A stretch of 64,000 nt of DNA, from positions 992,001 through 1,056,000 of the forward strand of contig WTXI01000001.1 of assembly GCA_022376515.1 (NCBI GenBank), written 5' to 3'. The DNA comes from Lactifluus volemus (taxonomy: Eukaryota; Basidiomycota; Agaricomycetes; Russulales; Russulaceae). Position numbers and translations under genes: made by a program. The notes under the pieces were generated by a model that did not search any database, was not told the DNA's origin, and saw only the letters and a program-made list of their open reading frames with translations. Below are positions 12,033 through 23,238 of this stretch, one piece after another (the stretch's first letter is position 1; the number at the start of each line of letters is the position of its first letter).

Positions 12033-13166
12033 CTAAGACGTCAAATCTTGGATATCATCGTCCGAATTAGATGCATCATGTGTCATAATGATGACAACTT
12101 GATCTGAGTTTATCTGCATAAGGAGAGACTCGACATGGTCTACACCAGTCTTGATTTGTACGTGAACGTCGATGCGCCTCGTGAGGGACGCATTCCTTTT
12201 CTCGTCCTTCACGTTGTGGGGTGAAGGCACGACTCGGGCCAAGTTTAGATTGATCCGATGGGTCAAGAAGTGCGTGCCATCAGTAGGACCCGGGAAAATC
12301 CGGTTGGGGAAAGATGGAAGAGGTTCCTTGTAAAGTTGAAAGGGCAGACGGACACTATCAGCCGGGCCTAACTCCCGATTGACAATTATAGTCACGGGGT
12401 GATGTGACTGACGAAAACTCGACAAGGCTGTGAGAACTGTTTGAAGGGGGTGTGTGGAGGGAGTATGTATTGGCGTCGCTAACGGATTTGTGTTTGATTG
12501 TTGCTCTATGGCGAAGCGGTCCTGCCAGAAAAAAGAGCCAAGCGAGTCTATGGCAAGAAGAGCAATCTCAGAGGTGGGAAGGTTTGACATGTGGTACGAG
12601 GACAAATTCGCTAAGCCGGCAGCTAGCTGGTATGAAGATTGTGGACGGAAGATGTGAACGTTGTGAAGGGCGACGGAGATGACCTGACCGGTAGAAGATT
12701 GATCAGAAGAGAAGATGTGGATGAGACGTCCCCGAAGTATTGTCTCAAGCCGGTGAATGTCAAAAGTGCGATCTGTGTCAAATACGACGGTGATCTTGTT
12801 CCATCCACCAAAGCGGAGAGGAAGAATACAAGAGCAGATTAGGTAGTAGAGAAGATGGGATTTTCCAGAACCAGAAGAACCTTGTATCTCAAGAATATCG
12901 CCACGATGAAGAGAAGATAAATAGGAGAGACCGGAAAAGGGTGGTGTAGGAATTCCAGTTGGAGCTGAAGCTGTGTTTTGATTTAATACAAAGGGGCTGA
13001 GACGATGAGAAGAAACGGACAAGTTAATGTAGCGGTGGCCAATAACTACAGATAGGGTAAGTAAGTCGCTTTGAGAGGTAAGATATTTTACTTTCTTGAT
13101 CAAGGGATTCTGATTGTATCTCCATTGATATTGATGATGATGACGATGATCACTACACGTGACCAA
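12033..13166 (-). CDS. XRCC2-like Rad51 paralogue (RecA-fold ATPase)
   Basis: Probable homologous-recombination protein of the Rad51 paralogue group. A single open frame of 377 codons carries a Walker A motif GSSGSGKS near residues 96-103. A DTD motif (VVFDTDRTFD) follows shortly after, then a hydrophobic Walker B strand ending in IDSLGSFFWQDR. That last block matches the XRCC2 pattern (D-S-L-x-x-F-x-W-x-D-R) better than RAD51 itself. The DNA-binding loops of RAD51 are not obvious. The first 70 residues, including a His-rich start, lack similarity I recognise, so the true start may be an upstream short exon or a later Met. No frame break. Its start codon is 45 bp from the start of the divergent coiled-coil gene, so the two probably share a promoter. 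Confidence 0.72.
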   Translation of the reverse strand: MVTCSDHRHHHQYQWRYNQNPLIKKVKYLTSQSDLLTLSVVIGHRYINLSVSSHRLSPFVLNQNTASAPTGIPTPPFSGLSYLSSLHRGDILEIQGSSGSGKSHLLYYLICSCILPLRFGGWNKITVVFDTDRTFDIHRLETILRGRLIHIFSSDQSSTGQVISVALHNVHIFRPQSSYQLAAGLANLSSYHMSNLPTSEIALLAIDSLGSFFWQDRFAIEQQSNTNPLATPIHTPSTHPLQTVLTALSSFRQSHHPVTIIVNRELGPADSVRLPFQLYKEPLPSFPNRIFPGPTDGTHFLTHRINLNLARVVPSPHNVKDEKRNASLTRRIDVHVQIKTGVDHVESLLMQINSDQVVIIMTHDASNSDDDIQDLTS

Positions 13167-13211
13167 TAGTAGTAGTTAAACCCTTTTACATGTTCTTGAA
13201 ACGGAATAAGC
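13167..13211. promoter_or_regulatory. 45 bp divergent inter-ATG region (XRCC2-like / coiled-coil gene)
   Basis: Only 45 bp separate the two start codons, so 5' leaders must overlap the opposite gene or be extremely short. This is probably a shared bidirectional promoter unless the XRCC2-like start is really further downstream. Confidence 0.45.
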
Positions 13212-15673
13212 ATGTCATCTGCTTCTAATGCCAAGGACAGGGCCGCTCCTCGTCGTTCATCATCAATATCCTCTCATCCCCTTTCTACTGCTACCACTAC
13301 CATCTCCAAGGGTGCCACAGCTCGCTCAGCTGTCAATCCACGTGTTGGTGCCTCTCTGAACCCTCCACGCCGCCCGTCCCCAAGGACACCACCACCGCGG
13401 CCATCATCATCACCACCCGTCAACCCAAATGTTACTGATGCACTTGAAGCTTCCCTCAAACGAGAGACAGAAGAGAAAGAACGGGTTTGTCACTATCGAC
13501 ACACCCTTCCAACCCTCTTATCCCTGATCTACTCGTAGCTTCTCGTACAGCTGCACAACAAAGACCAGTCGATTACAACCCTGACTGAAGAGAATGCCGG
13601 AATTTCTACAGCTTTGCACACCGCCGAAGCACGGCTATATGACCTTTATAGCGATCAGGCTAGGATGGAAGAGGAAATGTCGGCTCGTATCGAGGTTGCA
13701 GAAAAGCTCAGAGCGCAGGTTCGCGAGCTCGAAAAAGAGAGACGCGATCTGCATAGACGGTACAATGAACAAGTGAGCTCCCATTCTCAACCGTACTCGT
13801 AAAGTTGGTTAAACCCGTCTTCCCAAGACTGCAACCTTCGAGGCGGAGCGCCAGTCATTCTACGACAACGAGCAACACCTCAAGTCACGCATCCAGTCCC
13901 TCACTCAAACGCGGAAACAACATTCGCCCCACGTTCACCAACGGGCTTGGTCGTGTCAGAAACTGACACCGAAGATGAAGAAGAAGAAGAACCCGTTCAA
14001 TCAGTCGTTTCATTTCAAGAGAAAGAAGATCCTCACGCCGAGCCGGCTGAAATGACGGCTCTAAGGCTAGAACTCTCCACCCTATCAACGTCTTACGCGT
14101 CCCTCCAGAACACTCTCGTCTTGCTGCAGACGCAACTTGTCGACTTGAAGCGAGTGAACAACCAGCTTCAGGAGGAGAATGAGAGCTACAACATCCTTCT
14201 ACGTGAAAAGACCCTCAGTGGACAGTATGGTCTGTTTAGACAAGTTAGCGAGGACAGGTCCAGTCTTGGCGATCAAGGTGATCACACAGACGATATCGGC
14301 GATGTTCAAAGTATGCGAAGCACCGCCCACAGTAGCCAACTGGACACAGTCGACGAACACCCTGACGAGCAAGACTTACCTAACGAATTTGGGGCGGACC
14401 ACGACGGCGATTATCCGCAAAATTCTGACGACGAGTCATCTCTCGGTAGAGAGAGTTCGAGCCGCAGCAAGCGTGGTCGTCACGGTCGCAGTCGTCACGG
14501 GGGATCTTCGCTTTCGCCCGCACCTCGGGGAGAGTCTCTCGCTGGATTACCCATTACTGGTCCTGGGCTCGACCTGGCTGCCGAGTTGGGAAGGGCCGAA
14601 AACAAGGACATCTTGGAAGGCCATGAGGTCGATGTCTCTGGCACCTCGAAAGACAAACGAAGGAAGAAGAGTTTGTCGGACGCCAGGAAGCCAGGAGAGC
14701 CTGGAATGGAACCGAGCACCTCTCTCAACGAAGTCGATTCCTTACGAACCGAGATCAAGTCTCTTAAAGATGCAAACAAGGCGCTTTCCTTATATGCGTC
14801 AAAGATCATCGACAGAATCATCGCACAGGAAGGGTTTGAGCACGTCCTAGCCGTTGATTACGAACCAAAGACGCCTTCGACCGCTACGGTGGCGACAACT
14901 TCTTCAGACACGCTCGCCGGACCTGACAATAAATTAAAACGGCGAAACACAATGTTCGCTCGTTCGGATTCAAATCCCTCTTCGCGTGTTGAGAAACTCA
15001 CCACATTCGGCTCTCCACCACCTCCAGAGTACTCCCCTCCCACGCGCTCGAACAGGCGTTCACTATCCTTTGATTGGCGCGCATTCTCTTCTTTCGTAAG
15101 TGGAGATAAAGACAAGAAGCCTGAAGCAAACCCCAACCTTCGCCCTCTCACACTCAAGCCTGGTAGCGTCAGCGGCGCACGCAAGTTGGATACACAGGAG
15201 GACGATGAAGATCGCCAAGAACGCGAGCGGCTAAACGCGACGATGAAGCTCATGGGCATCGAAAAACCGTCTGCGTCGCCGCAGTTGATCCAGGACAGCC
15301 GCAAGACTCCAGAGGTTCCCTCCTTAACGGTAGAGAGTGTGACAAGCCCACCGCTCGCTTCCCGTTTCCAATTCTTCCGTCGGTCAACGGCGTCACCCGA
15401 TGTAACGCTGAATCCTAATGTACCGCATGGAAAACCTGCCCACCTCACTCATGATACCCTTGTTCAAGCACAGGCAGAGGAGTCTCTCGCTGCTCTTGAT
15501 GCGCAGGAGCGCGTTCTTAGTGCAGAAATGGCAAAGGCGGTACTGGTGGGTTCACTGAGATCCTGTCTCGTCGCAAGTCCAGCAGCAGACGCTCACACAC
15601 CAGTGGGGGTGGCAGTGGCAGTGGCAGCACCGTGTGGAGCGCTGGTATGAGCCGTGCTGGCGAAGACGATTGA
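13212..15673 (+). CDS. Large coiled-coil, Ser-rich protein of unknown function (two frame breaks)
   Basis: I do not recognise the orthologue. The N-terminus (13212-13484) is Ser/Pro/Arg-rich and disordered. After introns at 13485-13538 and 13773-13827 comes a long heptad-bearing segment (EKERLLVQLHNKDQS, RAQVRELEKERRDLH). An acidic stretch (TEDEEEEEP), a second coiled coil (QTQLVDLKRVNNQLQEE) and a long low-complexity tail with a predicted helix SLRTEIKSLKDANKAL follow. The frame breaks at an AAA (13915-13917) and again at a GGG (15548-15550). Adding one base at each joins the frames and moves the end to a TGA at 15671-15673, with a tail of alternating Gly and Ser. The composition suggests a cytoskeletal or septum-associated scaffold, but that is a guess. 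It diverges from the XRCC2-like gene. Confidence 0.7.
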
Positions 15674-16030
15674 TTACAATCAACGCCTCAAACTGTAGTT
15701 GCCAATGGACGTCATTGTTCGGAAATACCCTCATCTCTACTGAATCACAATCAAGTTACAGAACACATATATATATGTCACTCTTGGCAGGTACCTTAGA
15801 AAACGTATACCCGCTACGTAGTTCTCATTCAAACAAGCATAAAATAAAGCTGCAGGCCATTGTCACTACCGCCAAGGCGCGGGTCGGACGACGCTTATGG
15901 CAGTGGGACATGAGGACAGCGCGAGCATCAGCTCGGAAGTATGACCCGGCAAAGATGAAACCAGAGTAGTGGAAAGATGGTGGCAGCTGACGCTAATACA
16001 GTATGGTCCATGGGTATATGAATATGATAT

Positions 16031-17272
16031 TCACGGTGGCGGTTGCTGCGGAATGAGGGTATTACGGGCATGCGTGCGAATGGTTTCGAACGGATTTGCA
16101 GCAAATTCTGGGTTCGCGAGGATCAAAGGTTGACGGAAACGTTCGGCTTTCCTGCACCGCAGCCGTCCACCCCCCAAAAAAGATACCCTCAGCTCCAATC
16201 AAGAGAATAGCAACTAAACAAAAAAGGACGTACAGGACACGACGTCGTTGAGATCGCGAGAGGGGTGTACCTTTCCCCTCACCGATCTGCCCTGGTCGTG
16301 TTGGCTGAGTTGTATCGATTTTGACGGAGGCGTTGACCGCGTCCGACTTGTCCTCCTCCTGCGCCCCTTCTCCTTCTTCTGAACCCGCGGACCTCTTTCC
16401 GCCGGTGCCTGCTGTTGCAGCAGCAGCAACAGTAGCAGGTGATGTCAGATGTGGTGCTGTAATTGATGGAAGAGCCGACTTTAGCAATTCCATGCCGCCA
16501 CCCGCAAGGTGTTCCTTCTCCTTGCGTTTCAGTCTACGCGAGTGCGATTTCGAATATGGTGCGCGGGACGCTTCCAATCCTGAGGTAAATGGGGGTACAG
16601 TATAAGCGCCATCATCAGGAATTGTATATGCGCGTGCAGGAACGTAGCCAGATAGCCGATTGAATTGTTTTTGTAATCAAAGAGCGGGGAAGAGCGGGTA
16701 GGCAGTGTCGGATGGAGTAGTATGTTTGTAGTTAGTAGTTTTACAACGGTCTCTTCCCAAAAAAAAAAAAAAAAAGAAATTGAAATGATCTTTGAAATGG
16801 AATGGCCTTTGGGGGGGGGGATATTGCGAAAGGTGATGCGAACGCCACATACGTTGAATGAAGAGTTCGTGCTTGAGTATCCGCCGTTCTTTCTTATTCG
16901 ACGTACGGTGTTGCGGACCTGCCAGTGGGTCCACGGTGGCGGCCAATGCATCCCCATCCGCATCAGCAGCGTTTACGGAACGCAATATTTCATCTGCCTA
17001 AAACCCAAAAAAAAAAAAAAAGATTTGTGATTAGAAGAACAAAAGAGTAGATAGATAGAATTGGCTGTAAGAAAGAACTGACAGAGGCATCTTTGAGTGC
17101 TCCGATCTCGACATGCTGCACGGCGTTGTTGTCTTGGACCGCAAACGGGCGATCGACGGGTTTCGCTGAAGCGGTGTGTGCCCGGGTGATAGAGCGCCGT
17201 GAACGGACCTTGGGCTGGGTTCACACAGAGAAAAATTAATTCAGAAATGAAAGATCAAAGAGTACTCACCAT
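16031..17272 (-). CDS. SLX9: Ribosome biogenesis factor SLX9
   Basis: Nucleolar 40S-assembly/export factor. Exons (complement) 17270-17272, 17083-17214, 16853-16997, 16234-16579 and 16031-16151 total 747 nt and 248 residues, all phases consistent. The first coding exon is only the ATG. The family signature is clear: MPKVRSRRSITRAHTAS at the start, SNKKERRILKHELF, YSKSHSRRLKRKEKEHLAGG, GQIGEGKGTPLSRSQRRR and the C-terminal NPEFAANPFETIRTHARNTL. The 273 nt intron 16580-16852 is unusually long for this window and holds an A15 and a G10 run. The intron before exon 3 has a T14 tract by its acceptor. No frame break. The downstream neighbour in the same orientation is unrelated. Confidence 0.93.
16811..16820. 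repeat. G10 mononucleotide run in SLX9 intron
   Basis: Ten consecutive G on the plus strand (C10 on the coding strand), inside the 273 nt intron. An A15 run sits about 50 bp away. Confidence 0.85.
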
Positions 17273-17400
17273 GATGATGTTCTTGTTGTGCCTGGTCCGA
17301 TGAAGAGGGAAGTTACACTATATTGCGGCGCCGATGCAGATTAACCTCGGAGCCAGACCTGCCGTCAGACCGGAGGCAATGAAAGCTACTGTATTATCTA

Positions 17401-19002
17401 TTATCTATTGTCGTCTATAGCTTCTACATCTGATATCTCATCCTGTACCCCTAAATCATCTCCTGGCGGTCTTTTCGCGTCCTCCAGTCCGATGACCACG
17501 AAGCTTACTAATACTAACGCTGCCCCGAGTATCACTTGAGCTTTCACGGGATGTTGTAGTGCTATATCCCCCGTGACGCAAGCGGCATGGTTAGACTAAG
17601 ACCGATAGTTACCACCAGCGGCGTCGTCTTGAGCATTGCGAGTACATAGACATAGTCGCTGGAGAGGGTGATGAACATCTACACATACTTTTCAGACCCG
17701 ATACAAAAACTTTTGAGAACAAACTCACGTTAGCGAGCAGACCAACTAGAGCTCTACCGGACGTCGGCAGTTCAAATCTTTCCACACCAGTAAAATGTAA
17801 AATGACACCGATGGGCCAACACGCAAGAGTGTTAAAAAGACCGACGAATCCGAAAAATAGCTGCATATCGATCCGAGATTCCGAACGAATTCGAACTTTG
17901 AGCAAGATAACGTAAAAGGCGTAAAACAAAGCAGAGAGCAAGGCCAGACTGTCTCCAAAAAGAGACAGATTTCCTTGCTGAGAGTTTGATGGTTTCACAA
18001 GACCGCTTGTTGGCGCAGGAGGTGGTCGCGGGGCCGGCGGAGAATCAGAGTCTGAAAGGGAAACCAGGACCACGCCAACAAAGCTTTGGCCGCGTCATGA
18101 CCCATCCCCCCAAAAAAGTGAAGCGTACAACACACCTAGTGGCGACTGCTCCAACCTTTGCGATCGTAAAGTAATCCACATGAAAGATCCGCCCAATAAT
18201 TAACGTGAAGAAACCTGAGTTTAGGTGTCTTGACAACATGCGTTTCAATGAGGATATAGCTACGCACCGCTCATGCTAGACAAGATGGTCGCACTTGCCA
18301 CGCTGGTCATCCCGAGGCCACCATTGAGCGACCAATTCGCACAAAACCAGAGAAACAGAAAACAGATGCCAGCCGAGCAGTCTCCCGTGTGGTGAGGTGT
18401 GAGGAAGAGGTTGAATCAGATGGATACGGTCTCTTTATGATATGTTAAGAATATTGGATGGATGGGAGGAGTAAGGCCACTTACTGTGGTACCCAACGTA
18501 TCTTCTTCATTCGCAAGTGGCTCGTATCCGTCTGAAGGACTTTGACAATATTGGCAGCCATACGAATATGAAATGGCATTAGCTCACCTTAATCTATCCT
18601 CACGACGCCGTCGAACGTAGTTTCGTATTAAATATGGCACAAGATATAGTGAAAACGAGCTTGTTGTGAGGTAGGTGATGCTACGTCGCCTGAGCCTGAG
18701 TATGCAGTAAACGGAAGAAAAAGGTAGTACATACAGAAAAGGTTTCTCGTATCCCCCGATGAACAAGTCCTACGTATAAGCATATGGGTCTTAATCTTGT
18801 GCGGCAGGTGTGAGTTTAAGGACTATACCTGAGTCACAAAATTGGAAGCCGTCCAAAGGAAGACGACGAGGAGGAGTAAGCAGATGCCAACTGCATAGTT
18901 ACTCCGAGCCGAATTGTGGGATGCGGACGATTTTCCTGTCGATGGAGGGTGTATGGGTAAATTATCCATCTCGAGAGGTGGGTCCAAGCTGTGTTCAGAC
19001 AT
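17401..19002 (-). CDS. SLC35F/YML018C-like drug/metabolite transporter (vacuolar or Golgi)
   Basis: Ten-helix EamA/DMT-fold membrane protein similar to yeast YML018C and Thi74 and to animal SLC35F5. It starts at 19002 (MSEHSLDPPLEMDN). Blocks in order are YAVGICLLLLVVFLWTASNF, DLFIGGYEKPFL, FCANWSLNGGLGMTSV, SATILSSMSGFFTL, VGVVLVSLSDSDS, YAFYVILLKVRIRSE, MLKTTPLVVTIGLSL and a final helix before an acidic tail ending at 17401. Several GT-AG introns separate them. Two frame breaks need one added base each, near 18370 (coding GG) and near 17577 (PLA to VTGD). Both lie in membrane helices that are otherwise conserved, so they look like sequence errors. The transported substrate is not predictable. 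Confidence 0.8.
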
Positions 19003-19118
19003 GAGCCGACTAGCTGCGGCTATCACGACAGATTCATTGAAGCCAACGCCAACCACGTGCAGACTCGGAAATGGGTATCGTGTAACTTATAGTGTACAAC
19101 ATGTTGACAATGCCAAAA

Positions 19119-20551
19119 TTATGCTCTCATGAATGACCCTTCCCAAGCTGAGGTAGGGTGGTATTTCACCTTTTCGAATATTCGGTATAGGCTAATCACC
19201 AGGCTAAAACAATTTACGAGCAGTCCAATCCCCACGAGACATATCAACGCTACTTGATCACCGCACAGTGACTGCCCTACTTTTTTCAAATCGCCTACAA
19301 AAGGGCTGGAGGGTCGAGGGAGAGTGCCATTCCGAGTCGAACACGGTATGGAAGAGGTGAAAAAGTTGTCGAAGCAGAGTGAAAGCGCGGCCGACCAGGC
19401 GCAGATGTACAAAACCTCGAGTGACGTATGTGCCAACTTGGCTGACGTTCGCCACAGACCCAACGGTCGTCCAAAGTATTCGAGCTGTCAACAGATGACG
19501 ACAAACAATGGAGCAAAACATCACACACGGCTCACGTATATGGCAACCATCACATGAACCAGGGTCAACGGTGCGAATATCACGACGAGCATGCTAGTCA
19601 CAAGGGTGAGTCTGTATGCACAGCATTTTGACAAGCGCAATCACGCACGGTGAAGTGCCAAGGACGCCGACGGCATTGTAACGCTTCTCGATCCGTTGTA
19701 TTCGAGTAGCAATGGCAAGTGCCGCAGCTGTAAACGTGATATCGACGAACCGAAAAAGCTAGCGGACTGTCAGCGGAACACGCACGAAATCTGACAGAAG
19801 AATGTTTCACCAAAGGAACGTAAGTGTTATTCAATAGATAAGCTCGAGCTCGTTTTCTAGTCCTGGGCCACCACCTCTCGATGATGACAGAATCGTCCTG
19901 TTCTTCCGGGGATCGTCCGTTCTGCAACTGCTCCGAAATGCTCCGAGGAAATAGGGATTCGATTGGTTTCGGGGCCCAAGGTGAGTCCCACCCCGGAGTC
20001 CGATTGCAGGCAGCGTGTACGGCGTGGAGGGTGGTGTCGGCATCGCTATGCGCAAGACCGGCTTGCGCGACGGTCCTGCCTCTGCATTCTTCTCGCCGAG
20101 CGCGGCAGTGTACGCATCCCGGAGACTAGACGGCGTTCTGAATATCGCAGGTCTCTTCTCGAGTCGGATGGGAGAAGATTCTCCCGTTGCGCCGCTGAAC
20201 AATTCGGATGGTGGGAGCACTGGAAGATGGCGTGTGAACGGGAACCAGCGATGCTCGCCGCCTGGCGGCCCGCCGCGAGAGGTGTAGTTGTCGATGTCAG
20301 GACGACGCGCTTCAGACGAACCACTCGAGCTAGGTGATGATCGTGGATCACGATCAGAGTCTGCGGGGGAGGGTGGCTCGTTCTTGGCCCACGCTATACG
20401 AAATGATTGACATTAGCAGGAGAGGAGGAATTCAAGTTGGAGACGTACGGGGTCTGGTGACGACCTTATGTTTGGACGATGTGTTGGTCTGTCTACTTTG
20501 AACTGAGTGCGATTTGTCGAGGTTGATCTGTGGGGGAGGAAGAGGGTGCAT
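19119..20551 (-). CDS. Uncharacterised four-TM membrane protein
   Basis: Not recognised as a named family. It starts at 20551 (MHPLPPPQINLDKS) with about 150 disordered Ser/Pro/Arg-rich residues. A basic stretch (RWWPRTRKRARAY) precedes four hydrophobic helices: around FVDITFTAAALAIATR, LVTSMLVVIFAPLTLVHVMV, LEVLYICAWSAALSLCF and VALICLVGIGLLVNCFSLV. The spacing recalls MARVEL-type four-helix proteins, but I see no decisive motif. A 37 nt intron (19612-19648) resolves what otherwise looks like an early stop. A break at CCCC (19991-19994; G4 on the coding strand) needs one more base to give the line RGWDSPWAPKPIES. It diverges from the NIP30 gene, with 78 bp between start codons. Probably conserved in Agaricomycetes; function unknown. 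Confidence 0.68.
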
Positions 20552-20629
20552 CAAGTGAAAACGGCGGCTCTTGTGGGGACAAAGTTGATAAAGCAACCGC
20601 TGGGGCCGACTGTTATCCCACGCATTATC
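20552..20629. promoter_or_regulatory. 78 bp divergent inter-ATG region (four-TM gene / NIP30)
   Basis: Both start codons are supported by in-frame exon chains, leaving 78 bp for a bidirectional promoter. No TATA box or other motif stands out. Confidence 0.5.
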
Positions 20630-21510
20630 ATGTCTGATGAGGCTATTCCTTCCATCTCAACTGGTGTCGTTGGCTCCCGTTTCGTCTCACAATCGGATAT
20701 CGAAGCCGCCAGAGCTCGCAGAGACGAGCAGTGGAAAGCTGCATACGCTAGGTTTCTCCGCTTACTTACTTTCTGTCTCTTTCTTTGCCTGAAACGTTGC
20801 CTTTGTGCTCCAGGCTAGGACAAGAACCGCCCCCTGCACCGCAGGAAGACTCATTTGATGGTCGTAGTCTAGCAGAGGTCCGTTTTCGTTTTATTTTATC
20901 ACTACCTCCGAGTCCTCAAATCCTCTAGAAACTTGCCGCCAATCGCGTAAGTCTCGCGCCGACTGGCACAACGCCGTACGCCCTCATGTACCTTCTCTCT
21001 TCTTACCTTCCGGGACAACCTTAGGCAGCCAAACAAGAGGAATGGGAAGAGAAGACTAAATTAGCGAATCAATTCCGTGCTCTCGAGGAGGACGAGATCA
21101 TGTTTCTCGACTCTGTCCGGGAGCGACAGGAAGTGGAGGAACGCGAACGCAAGGAACGAGACGGGGAAGAGCTGAAAAGCTTTCGAGAGTAAGCCGTACT
21201 TTACCCGCATCGCACATACTCACAGTCAGAGTGCGGGCGAACTTCATTCAGAGCCGTCGCTGCAAAGGTGATCGTCAAGTCACCACCACCCGTACCCCAG
21301 ACAGAGCCAGTATCCACCACACCGACGAAGGCCGCCTCAGCGCCCGCAAAGAAACCAGCAAAGCCATCTCTCAAAGGTGTCATAGTGAAGAAGAAATCAA
21401 AACCTGCCCCTGAACAAGCCAAATCACCTTCAGACGGCGCAGAATCTCACAAGCGGAGCGGCGATGCATCTCCAGACCCGAAGCGACGAAAAGTTGCAGT
21501 GGAGTCGTGA
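20630..21510 (+). CDS. FAM192A/NIP30 (PSME3IP1-like) nuclear protein
   Basis: Homologue of NIP30/PSME3IP1, which in animals binds the PA28-gamma proteasome activator. The fungal role is unknown. Exons 20630-20751, 20814-20877, 20929-20946, 21025-21188 and 21252-21510 total 627 nt and 208 residues with no break. The exon at 20929 is only 18 nt (KLAANR). The family domain occupies residues 13-110: SRFVSQSDIEAARARRDEQW, GQEPPPAPQEDSFDGRSLAE, KLAANRAAKQEEWEEKTKLA and ALEEDEIMFLDSVRE. A Lys/Pro-rich tail ends in a basic PDPKRRKV that could be a nuclear localisation signal. The gene converges with ES2, with 90 bp between stops. Confidence 0.92.
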
Positions 21511-21600
21511 TTTTTCTCGTGTCAACTAGAGTATCCCCCCGCGCACATATGAAACACATCTCCCGTCATATTTGAACACGAGACCGCATGCAAATCAACT

Positions 21601-23238
21601 CTATCTTCGTGTGACAGGACTTGGCGTCGGCGTCCATCGCACGCGGTTCAAGTCCTTGTCCTTCCTGCTTTCCCACCCTGCCGCTCTTCCCATCGCCTCT
21701 GCTCTTCTTGATGCGGCAGTACCCATCGTCGTCCGGTCCAGTAGCCTTTTCGCTGCCGGCGTTAGCGCTCCTGATGCTTCTGCACGGCGTGGTGTCCATG
21801 AAGGTGGTGGCATTTCGCTTTTTTTGTGCGAGTAGCCGGCACCCAGTAAGGTCGCTTTTGCGCGCAGGCTCTTTGCGGCAGAAGAAGAAAGCTTGTGGGA
21901 CAGTACTTCGCGCTTGGTCGGCGCGGATATGTGGAAGGGTGTGCTAGGGACTGGTACGGATTCCTCCGCGGGATCGTCAGATTGAGATAAAATGCGGGGT
22001 GTTCCTGCAAGAGTCCCCCAGGTCATGAGTTGTTTGACGGCTGCTGGTCCAAGTTCTGATGGTGTAGGGGACGGAACTGAGGGAACATATGAGAAATTGC
22101 TCACGCCAGGCGACTTTGGTCTGTCTGTATGCAATGTAGGAATGAGGTATGTGTGTACAGTCAAATATAGAGGACGTACATGGGATGCCTGCAATTGCAT
22201 TATCGACCCTACTTTGAGTGGGACTAGGTGGTTCAGACCCTGCCCGAGACGAAGACAAGCTTCGTCTTGTTCGGGGAGTCGAGTATTTCCATGCTTGATG
22301 GTCTTGGGGGGCCCTTTGCGGGGGTACTCTTGGCTGACGAGCTCGACGGGTCGTAGGGAGATACGTCCGCCCCTGGCGAGAACATTAAGGAATTCCTCGC
22401 TCGAAAGGCCCATCCATCCACGCCTGCGGGCCTAGTGTCCTTCTTCGGCGCCATGACATCCACCACTTCGACATCCCCCCCTTCCTTCTTCTCCTGATGC
22501 ACGACGACGGCCACCTCCTTACCCGCAGAACGCTCCGCCTCGTCGCCTCCATCCTCACCTGCACCATCGCCTTGTTCCACCGCCCCCTCTTCTCCTGTGC
22601 TTCCCCCTCGCCCTGAGCTGTGATCATCCAGCCATGACGGGCATCCCGATCTTCATCTTCTCTCTCACTCCCGCACTCTCTGGCATCTCGATCAATGCTC
22701 TCTCCCTAACCTCGAGCGCCTTCACCCTCTGCGCTTCAACGCGCCTCTGCGCATCCCACGCCCACCCATACTTCTCGCGCCGGCGCGCATTCTCCTCGTG
22801 CAAGATCTCCGTAAAGCTCGAATTGTCCTCAGACGTGTAGCGAGCCTGGAAGGCGTCCAGACTCATGTCCCTGTCGTAGCGCGCACGTTTGGTGGCAGGC
22901 GGAGGACCGCGCTCGCGCTCGCGATCCATCGGTGTGTCGGAAGGACCGGCGGCGCCATAGGGTGTTTCGGACGGTGTTTGCCAAGGGCGTGTAGACCTCA
23001 CTGTGGCAGTGATGGATTCGAGGTTGCGAACGCTAGCGCCGATGAGTTGAGGATCCCGGGATTCGAGAGCTTCGAGGTAGGAATTTGTGGCATCGAGGTG
23101 GACGAGGGAAGGGAAGAAATCGCGAGCGATGATATGTGAAAGGGCTGCCGTGTATTCATCTTCTTCTAGGACTGCTTGACGGTTTAATGATCGTTTCTGA
23201 GCTGTGGTAGAGGTCGAGGACGAAGAGGGATCTGACAT
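21601..23238 (-). CDS. ES2/DGCR14 (Bis1) spliceosome-associated nuclear protein, several frame breaks
   Basis: Nuclear protein Es2 family, associated with the spliceosome C complex in animals and with Bis1 in fission yeast. The start at 23238 opens the domain: LEEDEYTAALSHIIARDFFP, SLDAFQARYTSEDNSSFTEI and ENARRREKYGWAWDA. The middle block MAPKKDTRPAGVDGW, then FRARNSLMFSPGADVSPYDP, and the C-terminal block SELGPAAVKQLMTWGTLAGT are diagnostic. They sit in different frames. Breaks lie near 22628, at C5 22583-22587, at G6 22306-22311 and at AA 22252-22253 (plus-strand coordinates). One added base at each joins the blocks. A normal intron separates the AIAGIP and RPKSPG segments. The gene is presumably intact in the organism. 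It converges with NIP30 and lies downstream of NudE in the same direction. Confidence 0.88.

Noticed and set aside
14858..15448. 196-codon antisense frame inside the coiled-coil gene
   Set aside because: Shadow of a long coding exon; Ser/Val-rich sequence follows from the antisense of Ser/Pro codons.
19600..19650. Apparent frame break and early stop in the four-TM gene
   Set aside because: A 37 nt GT-AG intron (19612-19648) restores the frame, so this was not counted among the deletions.
21640..21660. tRNA-like B-box (GGTTCAAGTCC) on the plus strand
   Set aside because: It lies in the ES2 coding region, and no acceptor or anticodon stems can be folded around it.
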